Below, one piece after another: positions 24,693 through 34,399 of a stretch of 64,000 nucleotides of DNA. The position numbers and the translations under genes are program-made. The notes under the pieces were generated by a model. That model worked only from the letters and a program-made list of their open reading frames with translations, was not told the origin of the DNA and did no database searches. The stretch's first letter is position 1, and the number at the start of each line of letters is the position of its first letter. This DNA comes from Dermacoccus abyssi (GTDB lineage Bacteria > Actinomycetota > Actinomycetes > Actinomycetales > Dermatophilaceae), in assembly GCF_034541975.1 (NCBI RefSeq), contig NZ_JAVYJM010000001.1, one strand, 5' to 3'.

Positions 24693-26078
24693 ATGGCCGA
24701 GTTGGAGCCGTACGAGGCGCCGCCGGAGTTCGACGCACCCGGCGACGCGATGCCGCCCGGCAAGCTGCCGCCGCAGGATCTGCAGGCCGAGCAGAGCGTC
24801 ATCGGCGGCATGATGCTGAGCAAGGACGCCATCGCCGACGTCATTGCAGAGGTCAAGGGCGTCGACTTCTACCGTCCGGCGCACGAGGTCGTCTTCGACG
24901 CCATCACCGACCTGTACGGGCGCGGCGAGCCGGTGGACGCCATCACCGTCGCCGACGAGCTGACGAAGCGCGGCGAACTCGGGCGCATCGGTGGGCAGGC
25001 GTACCTGCACCAGCTCATCTCGAGCGTGCCGACCGCGGCGAACGCCGGGTACTACGCGCAGATCGTCGCGGAGCGAGCGGTGCTGCGTCGCCTCGTCGAC
25101 GCGGGTACGCGCATCGTGCAGATGGGCTATGGCGATGACGGCGGGGATGTCGAGGACATCGTCAACGCGGCGCAGGCCGAGGTTTATGCGGTCGCCGACA
25201 AGCGTGGCGGTGAGGACTACGTCCAGCTCGGTGACGTGCTGGAGCTGACGGTCGACGAGATCGAGCAGATTCAGGGTGGCGGGCAGGCGGCCGGCATCCT
25301 CACGGGCTTCGCCGACTTCGACGAACTGACGAACGGTCTGCACGCCGGCCAGATGATCGTCATCGCGGCGCGACCGGCGATGGGTAAGTCCACGCTGGGC
25401 ATGGACTTCATCCGCAACGCGGCCATCCAGCACGGGCACTGCGCGGCCTTCTTCTCCCTGGAAATGGGGCGCACGGAGATCACCATGCGCATCCTGGCCG
25501 CCGAGGCGGGCATCCAGATGCAGAACATGCGCAAGGGCACGATGACCGACGACGAGTGGGTCAAGATCGCCACGACGATGGGGCGCATCAACGAGGCGCC
25601 GCTGTTCATCGACGATTCGCCGAACATGTCGCTCATGGAGATTCGGGCGAAGGCGCGCCGCCTCAAGCAGCGGCACAACCTGAAGATCTTGGCGATCGAT
25701 TACCTGCAGCTCATGAGTTCGGGCAAGCGCGTCGAGTCGCGTCAGCAGGAGGTGTCGGAGTTCTCACGTGCGCTCAAGCTGCTCGCGAAGGAGCTCGAGG
25801 TTCCGGTCATCGCGATTTCGCAGCTGAACCGTGGCCCGGAGCAGCGCACCGACAAGCGTCCACAGATGTCGGACCTGCGTGAATCGGGTTCGATCGAGCA
25901 GGACGCCGACATGGTCATCCTGCTCCACCGAGACGACTACTTCGACAAGGACTCGCAGCGCCCCGGCGAGGCCGACATCATCGTCGCCAAGCACCGTGCC
26001 GGCGCAACGAAGGACATCACCGTCGCCTTCCAGGGCCATTTGTCGCGCTTCAAGGACATGGGCGGCCAGAACTTCTGA
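24693..26078 (+). CDS. dnaB: Replicative DNA helicase DnaB
   Basis: A 461-aa helicase from the ATG at 24693 (AGGAG seven bases upstream); the frame stays open further up, but that extension matches nothing. The N-terminal helical domain contains PPQDLQAEQSVIGGMMLSK. The RecA-like motor has Walker A ARPAMGKST with Lys232, Walker B LAIDYLQLMS, and the SQLNRGPEQR and DLRESGSIEQDADMV motifs. There is no intein, in contrast to some mycobacterial DnaB. It loads at oriC and drives fork unwinding. A Tn7-type transposase remnant directly follows. Confidence 0.96.
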   Translation: MAELEPYEAPPEFDAPGDAMPPGKLPPQDLQAEQSVIGGMMLSKDAIADVIAEVKGVDFYRPAHEVVFDAITDLYGRGEPVDAITVADELTKRGELGRIGGQAYLHQLISSVPTAANAGYYAQIVAERAVLRRLVDAGTRIVQMGYGDDGGDVEDIVNAAQAEVYAVADKRGGEDYVQLGDVLELTVDEIEQIQGGGQAAGILTGFADFDELTNGLHAGQMIVIAARPAMGKSTLGMDFIRNAAIQHGHCAAFFSLEMGRTEITMRILAAEAGIQMQNMRKGTMTDDEWVKIATTMGRINEAPLFIDDSPNMSLMEIRAKARRLKQRHNLKILAIDYLQLMSSGKRVESRQQEVSEFSRALKLLAKELEVPVIAISQLNRGPEQRTDKRPQMSDLRESGSIEQDADMVILLHRDDYFDKDSQRPGEADIIVAKHRAGATKDITVAFQGHLSRFKDMGGQNF

Positions 26079-26298
26079 TCGTTGTCGAGACCGCCCCTAC
26101 TTTGCACAACTGCCCGCGTATGCAGCATACGGAGGCGACGGCGTGTCTACGGGATCAGGAGAGTGGTTGCATGATAAAGGCACCCCGCGTTGGGGGTGAG
26201 TGTGCTTAGTTCGTGTAGACGCAGTGAGGGCGTCCCGTTGCAGCGGGACGCCCTCGATGACAAAGACCTGCTTCGCGACGTTGAAGAGGAGTTCTGTC
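26079..26298. other. Junction between dnaB and the Tn7-like remnant
   Basis: This region probably contains the left end of the element. CTACTTTGCACA at 26097-26108 recurs at 38076-38087. GTATGCAGCATAC is a short palindrome. A perfect 12-bp hairpin, GAGGGCGTCCCG with loop TTGCAG, lies at 26226-26255. It may terminate dnaB or act in the tnsA leader. Short TCTAC/GTAGAC motifs also recur within tnsA-tnsB. Confidence 0.45.
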
Positions 26299-27042
26299 GT
26301 GTCCAGTGTAGGACTGTCGCTGGTGAGCCCGCTGGAAGGTTCACCGACGTGGAGGGTTATTGGGCCGGATGGCGTCCTGTCCGAGTGGGACTGGGCTTCC
26401 GGGGCGCCACCGGTGAGAGATCTCCTGCCGGTCCGCAAGGTGCGCTCCGCGGCGTTGTCCCGCCACATCCCGGTGCGGGCGCGCGTGTCTACGATCGGCG
26501 GCCCACTGCTGCTGGAGTCAGGTCTGGAGCACGAGCTGGTGACCTGGCTCGACCATCGTCGGGACGTGGAGTGGATCGTCGCGCAACCTGTTCGACTGAC
26601 GTGGTCTGACGGGATCTCCCATTGCCCTGACATTCTTGCGGTCAATTCGTATGGACAGGTGCAGGTGTGGGACGCCCGCCCTGCGGCGCGCCAGGATGAC
26701 GCATTCGATCTGAAGGCTGCTCGCACTGGGGCCGAGTGTGAGCGGGTGGGATGGTCATACTCGACCTTCGCCGGCCTGCCGGCGGTGGCTTCGTCCAATT
26801 TGCGGTGGATCGCCGGTGCGCGGCGAATCCCCGAGTGGTTGGAGGCGGCCAGGCCGGCCCTGATGGAGTTGTTCACTGCGGGCCCTCGGCCGCTCAGGGA
26901 CGTGCTGGCCAGTGATGACGGACGAGGATTTCGGACCCGGGCGTTCTGGCACCTGGTGTGGACCGAAGACCTCGTGATGGAGCTGGACGAGTTGTGGGAC
27001 GAGGACACTCTCGTGGTGGCCCGCGGTGGGGCGGAAGCATGA
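26299..27042 (+). CDS. TnsA-like transposase endonuclease subunit
   Basis: A 247-aa protein from the GTG at 26299, which has GAGGAG eight bases upstream. The nuclease-like core includes LLESGLEHELVTWLDHR (Glu77/Glu79), HCPDILAV (Asp111) and QVWDARPAA (Asp125, Arg127), which corresponds to the restriction-enzyme-like fold of TnsA that cuts 5' ends at transposon termini; the usual Q-x-K of Tn7 TnsA is replaced, as in many actinobacterial relatives. The C-terminal half is winged-helix-like. The start of tnsB overlaps its stop (ATGA). Together they form the nuclease pair of a heteromeric Tn7-type transposase. Confidence 0.72.
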   Translation: MSSVGLSLVSPLEGSPTWRVIGPDGVLSEWDWASGAPPVRDLLPVRKVRSAALSRHIPVRARVSTIGGPLLLESGLEHELVTWLDHRRDVEWIVAQPVRLTWSDGISHCPDILAVNSYGQVQVWDARPAARQDDAFDLKAARTGAECERVGWSYSTFAGLPAVASSNLRWIAGARRIPEWLEAARPALMELFTAGPRPLRDVLASDDGRGFRTRAFWHLVWTEDLVMELDELWDEDTLVVARGGAEA

Positions 27043-28403
27043 ACGGCGGGGTGCGTGTAGACCTGGTTGCGGGTTCAAGTGTTCTGCTGCCCAAGGGTGT
27101 TCGCGTGGTGGTGTCGGTGAATCCGACCGGAGTGGTCGTGAAGGACTTCTCCGGCGACGCCACGACGCTTTTGTGGGCTGACCTGCAGACAGCTCGCAGG
27201 GTTGCGGATGGACGCGTAGACGCGGTGGCACTTCCGGTGGCCTCCTTGCTGGCCGGCCTGAGCAAACCTGCGAGGGATGCGGCGCTTGACCGGCTGGAGG
27301 TGGTGCAGACCATCTTGACGGGATACGCCAACGGACATCCTGCTCTCGCCCGGGAAGGGGAACCGTTCTCGGCGTTCGACCCCAAGGGAGGCTTCAGCGA
27401 ACGTGCAAGGTGCCTGTCCATGGCCGCTCTCTTGGAGTCGGAGGCTGCGATCAACCGTCGCGCGCAGCGCGCCCGCGAGGACCGCGAACGCCGCCCGTAC
27501 GAGTCGATCGGCGGCACCGCGTTACGCACGATCCAGGCGTGGGTCCAGGCCTACAACGATCCCGTCAACGGCGGTGTCCTCGCCCTGATCGATGGACGGA
27601 GCAAGAAGTCTCACAAGGACTTCGCCAGCCTTGACCCCGAGTTGATGCGAGTCGCCGACGAGGTCCTGTCGGCCATGGACGGGACCCAGTCTCTGCTTGA
27701 GATCAACGAACTGTACCGGCGCACCCGACTGGCGCTGAATTGCGAAGGTCTGCACGACGTCCACGTTCCCGAAGCAACTCTGCGGGCCTACCTGTCTCGT
27801 GGCCTGAACCAGCGCGGACGGACGACGCGTAGGCAGACGACGACGCGCCTGCGCGGGGCCATGGCCGTCACGTCGTACCCGGCCTTGCGGCCTGGGCAGG
27901 TGGTGGCGGTGGACGTGACCCGAGCCGACAACTTCGTGGTGGACCCGTGGACCGGCGAGGCGATCTCGGTGGAGATCATGACGGCGCTGGACGTGAGCTC
28001 CCGGGTGGCTCTCGCCCTGAGGGTGGTCCCACGAAGCGCGACGTCCATAGAAGCCGGGCTCCTGCTGTACGACGTGCTGCGCCCGTTCAGCCAGGCCGTC
28101 AGCAAGGACCGCGCAGATGACTGGCGGTGGGCCGGCGCGCCGGAGTTCTTCGGCCCCATCAGCAATGCGGTTGTCAAGGCCGAGGAGTTGTCCGTGCGCC
28201 CGTTGATCGGGGAGCACGTGATCCCAGGCGTCCTGCCCGAGGCGATCAGAGCCGATCACGGCAGCATCTTCACCAGCCGGCACTTCATGATGGTGTGCGA
28301 TCGTCTGGACATCCACCTCCTCCTGGCTGCATTTGGCGCGCACTGCGCACAACGCGAAGGCTTCACTGTTTCGGGCGCCGGCCGACAGCCTGGCCTGACA
28401 TGA
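27039..28403 (+). pseudogene. TnsB-like DDE transposase, C-terminally truncated
   Basis: 454 residues are read from the ATG at 27039. N-terminal DNA-binding helices are followed by an integrase core: Asp in VVAVDVTRAD and Asp in EAIRADHGSIF, with TALDVSSRVALALRVV between. After LDIHLLLA the expected continuation with the third catalytic acid and the C-terminal TnsC-binding tail is missing; the frame runs into unrelated residues (FGAHCAQREGF) and stops. The breakpoint is near 28330. No tnsC, tnsD or tniQ gene follows, so the element cannot move on its own. Confidence 0.72.
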
Positions 28404-28432
28404 TGGGGCAAAACGACCCGAAAGGTCCGACG

Positions 28433-28672
28433 ATGCGATCTCTCACCGTCCGCCGCGCGCTCGCCGTAGTGGCCGCTGCGTTATGTGCGGCCGTGCCGGC
28501 TGCATCTAGCGCCTCCCCTTCCGGGGAGAATGGGTGGCTTTCTGCCGGGCGGGCGCACACGTGCCTGGTAACCGACGGTGGCGGTGTCGAGTGCTGGGGC
28601 GACAACTCCGACGGTCAGCTCGGTGACGGAACGAGAACGAGCTCTAATGTCCCCGTCAGCGTGCAGGGGTGA
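28433..28672 (+). pseudogene. Secreted RCC1-repeat protein, N-terminal part
   Basis: The frame starts at the ATG at 28433 (MRSLTVRRALAVVAAALCAA) with a clear Sec signal ending near SSAS. One RCC1/ATS1 repeat follows, AGRAHTCLVTDGGGVECWGD then GQLGDGTRTSSNVPVSVQG, and stops at 28670 exactly where an unrelated IS3 fragment begins. The same repeat type with the same spacing resumes at about 35354. The two parts together would make a protein of about 370 residues with seven RCC1 repeats, so I read them as one gene split by an insertion. RCC1 propellers bind proteins; the paired cysteines suit an extracytoplasmic protein. Confidence 0.8.
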
Positions 28673-28970
28673 GCTTCGTCGTCTCGGCTCTCAGCTGGGC
28701 GTTCTCCGCCTCCAGCCGTGCCACGCGCTGCTCGAGCGGCTCATCAGGATTCGATGTGGAAGCCGTCGGCGCGGACCGCAACGGGCTGTCTGTCAGCGTG
28801 CCGTCAGCCGCCGTTTTCTTCCCGGTCCCGTGAGTCTCCAGCCACTGCCGCAGCGTTCCCCGGACGATCCCGAGGTCCTCCGCGATACCGCGGGGCGTCG
28901 CTCCCGGAGTCGACTCATACAGGTCGACCGCCTGCCGGCGGAACTCCTCGGAGTAGTTCTTTCTGGCCAT
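28656..28970 (-). pseudogene. IS3-family orfA, 3'-truncated
   Basis: The first 100 residues, MARKNYSEEFRRQAVDLYES then TPRGIAEDLGIVRGTLRQWL, are the helix-turn-helix of an IS3 OrfA. The coiled-coil start EQRVARLEAENAQLRAETTK follows and breaks after KLT at the RCC1 junction (about 28672). The frame ends in residues encoded by RCC1 DNA. There is no orfB with its DDE domain. The missing part of the IS would have lain to the left, so a deletion or rearrangement removed it when the block joined the RCC1 gene. Confidence 0.75.
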
Positions 28971-29039
28971 GGTTCATAATCTCGCTTCCCCAGCCAATGC
29001 TGGAATCAGCGTGTCCACGAACAAGGGTCAGGCCCCAGC

Positions 29040-29405
29040 GTGGCCACGCCGGTGTTGGCCACGCAGGCGCGCGTGGCGCTCGGCGACCAGGTTGGCGAGC
29101 AGTTGGGCGTCGAGACGATGCTCGTCGTCATCGGCGAGCGTCCGGGCCTCAGCGCCGTCAACAGTCTGGGCATCTACATCACCCACCAGCCACGCCCCGG
29201 ACGCCACGACGCGGAGCGCAACTGCATCAGCAACGTGCGGCCGCCGAGGGGCGTCGGCTACCAGCAGGCCGCCGTCACCACGCTGAGGCTGGTGCGCCGC
29301 ATGCGGGAGCTCGGCCGTTCAGGCGTCGACGTGAAGGACGTCGCGGAGCCAGCCCCCCTCACCAACCGACCAGCACCGGTGGTCCAGGCGAACAGTTCGC
29401 TGTAG
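29040..29405 (+). pseudogene. EutC (ethanolamine ammonia-lyase small subunit) C-terminal fragment
   Basis: About 110 residues match the EutC C-terminus: VIGERPGLSAVNSLGIYITH, GRHDAERNCISNVRP and RRMRELGRSGVDVKD are highly characteristic of the cobalamin-dependent lyase small subunit. The N-terminal two thirds are missing, and the IS3 fragment lies immediately upstream on the other strand, so the gene was probably cut by the IS. No eutB or microcompartment genes are nearby. This fragment is unlikely to be functional. Confidence 0.75.
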
Positions 29406-29733
29406 GGTGACCGCGCTGATGAGGATGACGTCGCGGCCGTTGTGGCGCCGTGCAGGTGGGTCGAACTCGCCGTGGTCTCCGCCTCGGCCGGGATGGCAGG
29501 AAGCGCAGGGGCTTGCACCAGGCGTTGCGAGAGGTTGTGGAGCAATGCGTCCAGTCTACCGGGGGGCAGCGGCCATTCGAGACGACCCCCTGCCTGGCGG
29601 CCACCAGGCCTCGGGGCGCACCGGGGGGACCTCCGCAGGATCGTGGGCATGCCAACGCCCAGCCCATTCGGAGGTCCCCCCGGTCAACTGTCCGTGGTGA
29701 TGTCACCGCGGACGAAGGCAGCCGATGACCTGC
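29406..29733. terminator. Gene-free gap with a 16-bp inverted repeat
   Basis: There is no supported gene in 328 bases. ACCGGGGGGACCTCCG (29620-29635) and its exact complement (29669-29684) enclose a 33-base loop. It could terminate the minus-strand reductase gene, which ends at 29734, or be an old element end. Confidence 0.5.
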
Positions 29734-30738
<1,005 letters not shown>

Positions 30739-30765
30739 CCCTGTACTCCTGTGGGTGGGTGGTGG

Positions 30766-31449
30766 TCAGTGGGTCAGCAGGTCGAGGAGGCGGCGGGCGG
30801 CATCAGCCGACGAGGCCGGATTCTGCCCGGTGACCAGCGTGCCGTCCGTGACGACGTAGCTGTCACCGTCGGGGCCCTTGCTGTAGCGGGCGCCCGCTTC
30901 CCTGAGGGAGTCCTCGACCAGGAACGGGACGATGTCGGTCAGCCCGGCGGCCTCCTCCTCGCCATTGGTGAAGCCAGTCACCGAACGGTCGGTGATGAAC
31001 GACGTCCCGTCCTGCTTCTTGATGGCATGCAGCACGCCGGGGGCGTGGCAGACCAGGCCCAGCGGCCTGCCGGCGGCGCCGCTGTCGAGGATGATCTGCT
31101 GCGAGGTGGGATCCTCCACGAGGTCCCACAGCGGGCCGTGGCCGCCCGGGTAGAAGACCGCGTCGAACTGACTCACGTCAACCTCCGACAAAGGGGTGCT
31201 GGTCGTCAGGGCAGCCTTGGCCGCGTCGTCGGCCTCGAATCGACGGGTGGAGTCGGTCTGCATCTGCGGCAGCGTGCTGGTCGGGTCGACCGGCGGTCGC
31301 CCGCCCTTCGGCGAGGCCAGGGTGATGTCGTGTCCGGCATCGCGGAACACGTAGTAGGGAGCGGCGAACTCCTCGAGCCAAAAACCGGTCCTACGGTCGG
31401 TGTCACCGAGTTGGTCGTGGGATGTGAGGATCATCAGGATGCGGGACAT
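30766..31449 (-). CDS. DJ-1/PfpI-family protein, Hsp31-like
   Basis: A 227-aa class I glutamine amidotransferase-like protein. The nucleophile elbow is GLVCHAPGVL (Cys134, His135), with the conserved acid in WLEEFAAPYYVF (Glu26 or Glu27). The order and length match the Hsp31/YdeA-type group, linked to glyoxalase III or protein deglycase activity and chaperoning. Its start lies 46 bp inside the end of the upstream aldehyde dehydrogenase frame. It sits between two carbonyl-handling enzymes, so dicarbonyl detoxification is a reasonable but unproven role. Confidence 0.85.
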   Translation of the reverse strand: MSRILMILTSHDQLGDTDRRTGFWLEEFAAPYYVFRDAGHDITLASPKGGRPPVDPTSTLPQMQTDSTRRFEADDAAKAALTTSTPLSEVDVSQFDAVFYPGGHGPLWDLVEDPTSQQIILDSGAAGRPLGLVCHAPGVLHAIKKQDGTSFITDRSVTGFTNGEEEAAGLTDIVPFLVEDSLREAGARYSKGPDGDSYVVTDGTLVTGQNPASSADAARRLLDLLTH

Positions 31450-32911
31450 GGCATCTTCCTTTCGATGTCTCGTGGAGTGGTTCCATGGTCAGGGGTGGCT
31501 GTGCCCCGGGTTGGGGCGGGGTCCACTGCTCAGGACCCACGGGGTCGGAAACGCGGACCAGACGCTTGTTGACGAACTCGTCGACGCCGTAGTCGCCCAG
31601 TTCCCGGCCGAAGCCAGAGCGGCCGACGCCGCCGAAGGGCAGTCCGGCGAGGCTGGTGCCGTGCTCGTTGACGTAGGCCATGCCCACGTCGAGGCGGCGG
31701 GCGGTGGCCTCGGCGAGTTCGAGGTCGTCGGACCACACCGAGCCGCTCAGTCCGAAGTCGGTCTCGTTGGCCAGGGCAACGGCCTCGTCCACGTCCGCGG
31801 CGCGGCACACGACCGCGACCGGTCCGAACAGCTCCTCCGACCAGGCCCGCATGTCGCGGGTCACGTCGGTCAGTACGGTCGCCTCCATGAAGGCGCCGGC
31901 ACCCTCGCGCGGGTAGCCGCCGACGAGGACGTGGGCGCCGTGGCCCACGGCATCGTCGACAAGCTCCATCAGCTCGTCGCGGGCATCGGTGCTCGACATG
32001 GGGCCCACGTCGGTGGCCCCATCCTGGGGGTCCCCGACGACCGCTGCGGAGAAGGCAGCCGACAGCTTGTCGACGAAGGTGTCGTAGAACTCGTCGAGCA
32101 CGATCATCCGCTTGGGCGAGTTGCAGGCCTGGCCGGCGTTGCTCAACCGCGCCCGGGCGGCGGTGCTCGCCACCGCGTCGATGTCACCACCGAGGACGAT
32201 CAACGGGTCGGAACCTCCGAGCTCCAGCACCACCTTCTTGAGGTGCTTGCCGGCTGCGGCGGCGACCGAGGCCCCCGCGCCCTCACTCCCGGTGAGGGAG
32301 ACACCGCGCACGCGCGGGTCGGCGATGATGTCCTCGATCTGGGAGCTGTCCACGAGGAGCGTCTGGTGGACTCCCTTCGGCAGACCGGCCTGGTCGAGGA
32401 GCTTTTCCACCTCGAGGGCGGAAGCAGCGCAGATCGAGGCCGGCTTCAGCAGCAGCGTGTTGCCGAGCAGCAGGTTGGGTGCGATGAACCGGGCGATCTG
32501 GTAGTAGGGGAAGTTCCACGGCATCACGCCCAGCAGGACGCCCAGGGGCTGCTTCTCCACGCGGGAGGAGTTCGCCCCCTGGTCCGGCAGGACCTCGTCG
32601 GCCATCAGCTCGTCGGCGCGCTGGGCGTAGTAGTCGAAGATCTGGGCGACCAGCTGCGCCTCGGCGATGCCCTGGGAGACGGGCTTTCCCATCTCGGAGG
32701 CCGCGATTCCGGCGAGCTCCTCCGCCCTCTGCTCGAACAGGTGCGCGGTCCGGGCCAGCACACCGGCGCGCTCCTCGACGCTCGTGCGCCGCCAGGAGGT
32801 GAAGGCCTCCTCGGCGGTGTCGATGGCCGTGCCCACCTCGCGTGGGTCGAGGGAGTCCCAGCTGCGGACGACCTTGCCTGTCGAGGGGTTCTGTGTGCGG
32901 TAGGTGGTCAT
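31403..32911 (-). CDS. NAD(P)-dependent aldehyde dehydrogenase, succinate-semialdehyde type
   Basis: A 502-aa ALDH. The cofactor and catalytic motifs are PWNFPYYQ, the VVLELGGSDPLI segment with its general-base Glu, and the catalytic Cys in NAGQACNSPKR. GLPFGGVGRSGFGREL is typical of the GabD/SSADH-like group. The conserved domain ends near FVNKRLVRVSD; about 45 further residues (Pro-rich, then reading over the DJ-1 start) look like stop-codon loss. Upstream is the ohr gene on the same strand. It probably oxidises short-chain aldehydes to acids; the exact substrate is open. Confidence 0.87.
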   Translation of the reverse strand: MTTYRTQNPSTGKVVRSWDSLDPREVGTAIDTAEEAFTSWRRTSVEERAGVLARTAHLFEQRAEELAGIAASEMGKPVSQGIAEAQLVAQIFDYYAQRADELMADEVLPDQGANSSRVEKQPLGVLLGVMPWNFPYYQIARFIAPNLLLGNTLLLKPASICAASALEVEKLLDQAGLPKGVHQTLLVDSSQIEDIIADPRVRGVSLTGSEGAGASVAAAAGKHLKKVVLELGGSDPLIVLGGDIDAVASTAARARLSNAGQACNSPKRMIVLDEFYDTFVDKLSAAFSAAVVGDPQDGATDVGPMSSTDARDELMELVDDAVGHGAHVLVGGYPREGAGAFMEATVLTDVTRDMRAWSEELFGPVAVVCRAADVDEAVALANETDFGLSGSVWSDDLELAEATARRLDVGMAYVNEHGTSLAGLPFGGVGRSGFGRELGDYGVDEFVNKRLVRVSDPVGPEQWTPPQPGAQPPLTMEPLHETSKGRCHVPHPDDPHIPRPTR

Positions 32912-33001
32912 GGTTGCCCCCGTTGTGTCGATGGGTTGGGGCGGTGCAGGTGGCGCGGTGGGTGGGGCCCAACGCGTTGGTGTCGCGGCGAGGCGGGAGG
33001 G

Positions 33002-33430
33002 TCAGTCGTCGACGACGACGACGTCGACGCGGATGTTGCCGCGGGTGGCGTTCGAGTAGGGGCACACCTGGTGGGCTTGGTTGGCCAGCTGCTGCGCCTC
33101 GTCGTCGGGCAGGTCGGGGATGACGACCTCAAGGGTGACTGCCAGGCCGAACCCCTCACCGGCCTTGCCGATGCTCACCTGGGCACCCACCGACGAATCG
33201 CCGAGATCCTTGTGCGCGTGGCGGGCCACCATCTGCAGGGCGGAGTGGAAGCAGGCGGCGTAACCGGCGGCGAACAACTGTTCGGGGTTGGCGCCCTCAC
33301 CGCTGCCGCCCATCTCCCGCGGGATGGCCAGGTCGAACGAGAGCCGGCCGTCGGCGGTCTGGACGTGGCCGTTGCGGCCTGCGCCGGTGGCGATGGCCTC
33401 GGTGGTGTAGACGGGCTCGATCTCGATCAT
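33002..33430 (-). CDS. ohr: Organic hydroperoxide resistance protein
   Basis: A 142-aa peroxidase from the ATG at 33430-33428. The two redox cysteines of Ohr are present: Cys60 in AAGYAACFHSAL and Cys123 in HQVCPYSNAT. The partner Arg is likely in an early strand. Ohr reduces fatty and organic hydroperoxides using lipoylated proteins. It is divergent from an OhrR-type regulator with an operator-like dyad between, the classic arrangement. The aldehyde dehydrogenase follows on the same strand 90 bp later. Confidence 0.93.
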   Translation of the reverse strand: MIEIEPVYTTEAIATGAGRNGHVQTADGRLSFDLAIPREMGGSGEGANPEQLFAAGYAACFHSALQMVARHAHKDLGDSSVGAQVSIGKAGEGFGLAVTLEVVIPDLPDDEAQQLANQAHQVCPYSNATRGNIRVDVVVVDD

Positions 33431-33510
33431 GGTGCCTCCTGGGCGGCGTCTGTGCGAGGCCTCTCCTGCCTCGCGATTGCAGAGACAACATAGCGCACAA
33501 GTGGATTGCG

Positions 33511-33525
33511 CACAATCAGATTGTG
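33511..33525. promoter_or_regulatory. Probable OhrR operator
   Basis: CACAATCAGATTGTG, a perfect 7-1-7 dyad in the 114-bp divergent region of ohr and ohrR; a further ATTGCGCACAAT lies immediately before it. It would control both genes, with release upon cysteine oxidation of OhrR. Confidence 0.6.
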
Positions 33526-33544
33526 TCTGAGGTAGGATTGGGGT

Positions 33545-33976
33545 GTGAGTGACCAGATCCCCGACCTCGACCACCAGCTCTGCTTCTCCCTGTACAGGGC
33601 CAGCAGGGCGGTGACGCGCGCCTACCGGCCACTGCTCGAGGACATCGGCCTCACCTATCCCCAATACCTCGTCATGCTCGTCCTGTGGCACGCTGACAAG
33701 CCCGTCGGTGTCAATGACATCGGAGCTCGGCTGCACCTCGACAGCGGCACCCTGACCCCCCTGCTGCGACGGCTGGAGCAGGCTGGTCTCGTCACCCGGT
33801 CGTGGAGTGGCAACGATGAACGGCGCCGCCTGATCAGCCTGACCCAGGAGGGGAGTTCGCTGCGGTGCAGGGCAACCGGAGTCCCCGCACAGATGCTCGC
33901 GCTCTACCCGGGCCCACCAGAAAAGCTCGTCCAGGTGAAGGCATTCCTGGACGACCTGTCCACCCAACTCGAGTGA
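33545..33976 (+). CDS. ohrR: MarR-family organic peroxide sensor
   Basis: A 143-aa regulator from the GTG at 33545. It has the OhrR start with its sensing cysteine, LDHQLCFSLYRASRAV (Cys13), then LTYPQYLVMLVLW and the winged helix DIGARLHLDSGTLTPLLRRL. The wing is NDERRRLISLTQEG. The arrangement of one reactive N-terminal cysteine, divergent ohr and a central dyad supports repression of ohr until organic peroxide oxidises Cys13. No second cysteine is placed where 2-Cys OhrRs have theirs, although Cys108 exists in SLRCRATG. Confidence 0.88.
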   Translation: MSDQIPDLDHQLCFSLYRASRAVTRAYRPLLEDIGLTYPQYLVMLVLWHADKPVGVNDIGARLHLDSGTLTPLLRRLEQAGLVTRSWSGNDERRRLISLTQEGSSLRCRATGVPAQMLALYPGPPEKLVQVKAFLDDLSTQLE

Positions 33977-34003
33977 CAACCACCATCCAGGAGGATCATT
34001 TCC

Positions 34004-34399
34004 ATGCCCACCACACACCGCTCCCAAGAACTCGCACGAATCGCGCTCGGAGCGTTCATGGTCTACGCCGGCGTCTCCCACCTGAGCTTCAAGCGCCAGG
34101 AGTTCCAGGCACAGGTGCCCGACTGATTCCCCGGTGACAAGGATTCCGTGGTCATCGGCTCCGGCGTCGCCGAAGTCTTGGCCGGCAGCGCGATGCTGGC
34201 GCTGCCGCGTCATCGCATGCTGACCGGTGGTGCCCTGGCTGGGTTCTATGCCGCGGTCTTCCCCGGCAACATCGACCAGTATGCGGCGCGGCGAGACGGT
34301 TTTGGCCTCGACACCGATGGCAAGCGACTCGCGCGGTTGTTCGGCCAGCCCGCCCTGATCGCCGCGGCGCTGTGGTCGGCCGGCCTGCCCCGGTCGTAG
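34004..34399 (+). pseudogene. DoxX-like membrane protein with an in-frame TGA
   Basis: An ATG at 34004, with GGAGG upstream, opens MPTTHRSQELARIALGAFMV and YAGVSHLSFKRQEFQAQVPD, then a TGA at 34124 in place of the TGG (Trp) that precedes FPGDKDSVV in related proteins. The same frame continues without further stops to 34399 through two or three membrane helices (VIGSGVAEVLAGSAMLAL; LIAAALWSAGLPRS). The protein would be 131 aa, typical for small DoxX-like proteins. A single point mutation is the simplest explanation; a sequencing error is possible. Confidence 0.75.

Noticed and set aside
23457..25676. A 739-aa minus-strand frame across M23, DUF2316 and dnaB
   Set aside because: It runs antisense to recognisable genes and has no family match.
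26226..26255. A CRISPR-like repeat hairpin near the TnsA gene
   Set aside because: It occurs once, with no repeated units or spacers; there is no array in the window, so no CRISPR-associated transposon.
31400..33493. A 697-aa open frame on the plus strand
   Set aside because: It is the complement of the aldehyde dehydrogenase and Ohr genes; low-complexity Val/Gly/Asp/His content and no domain.
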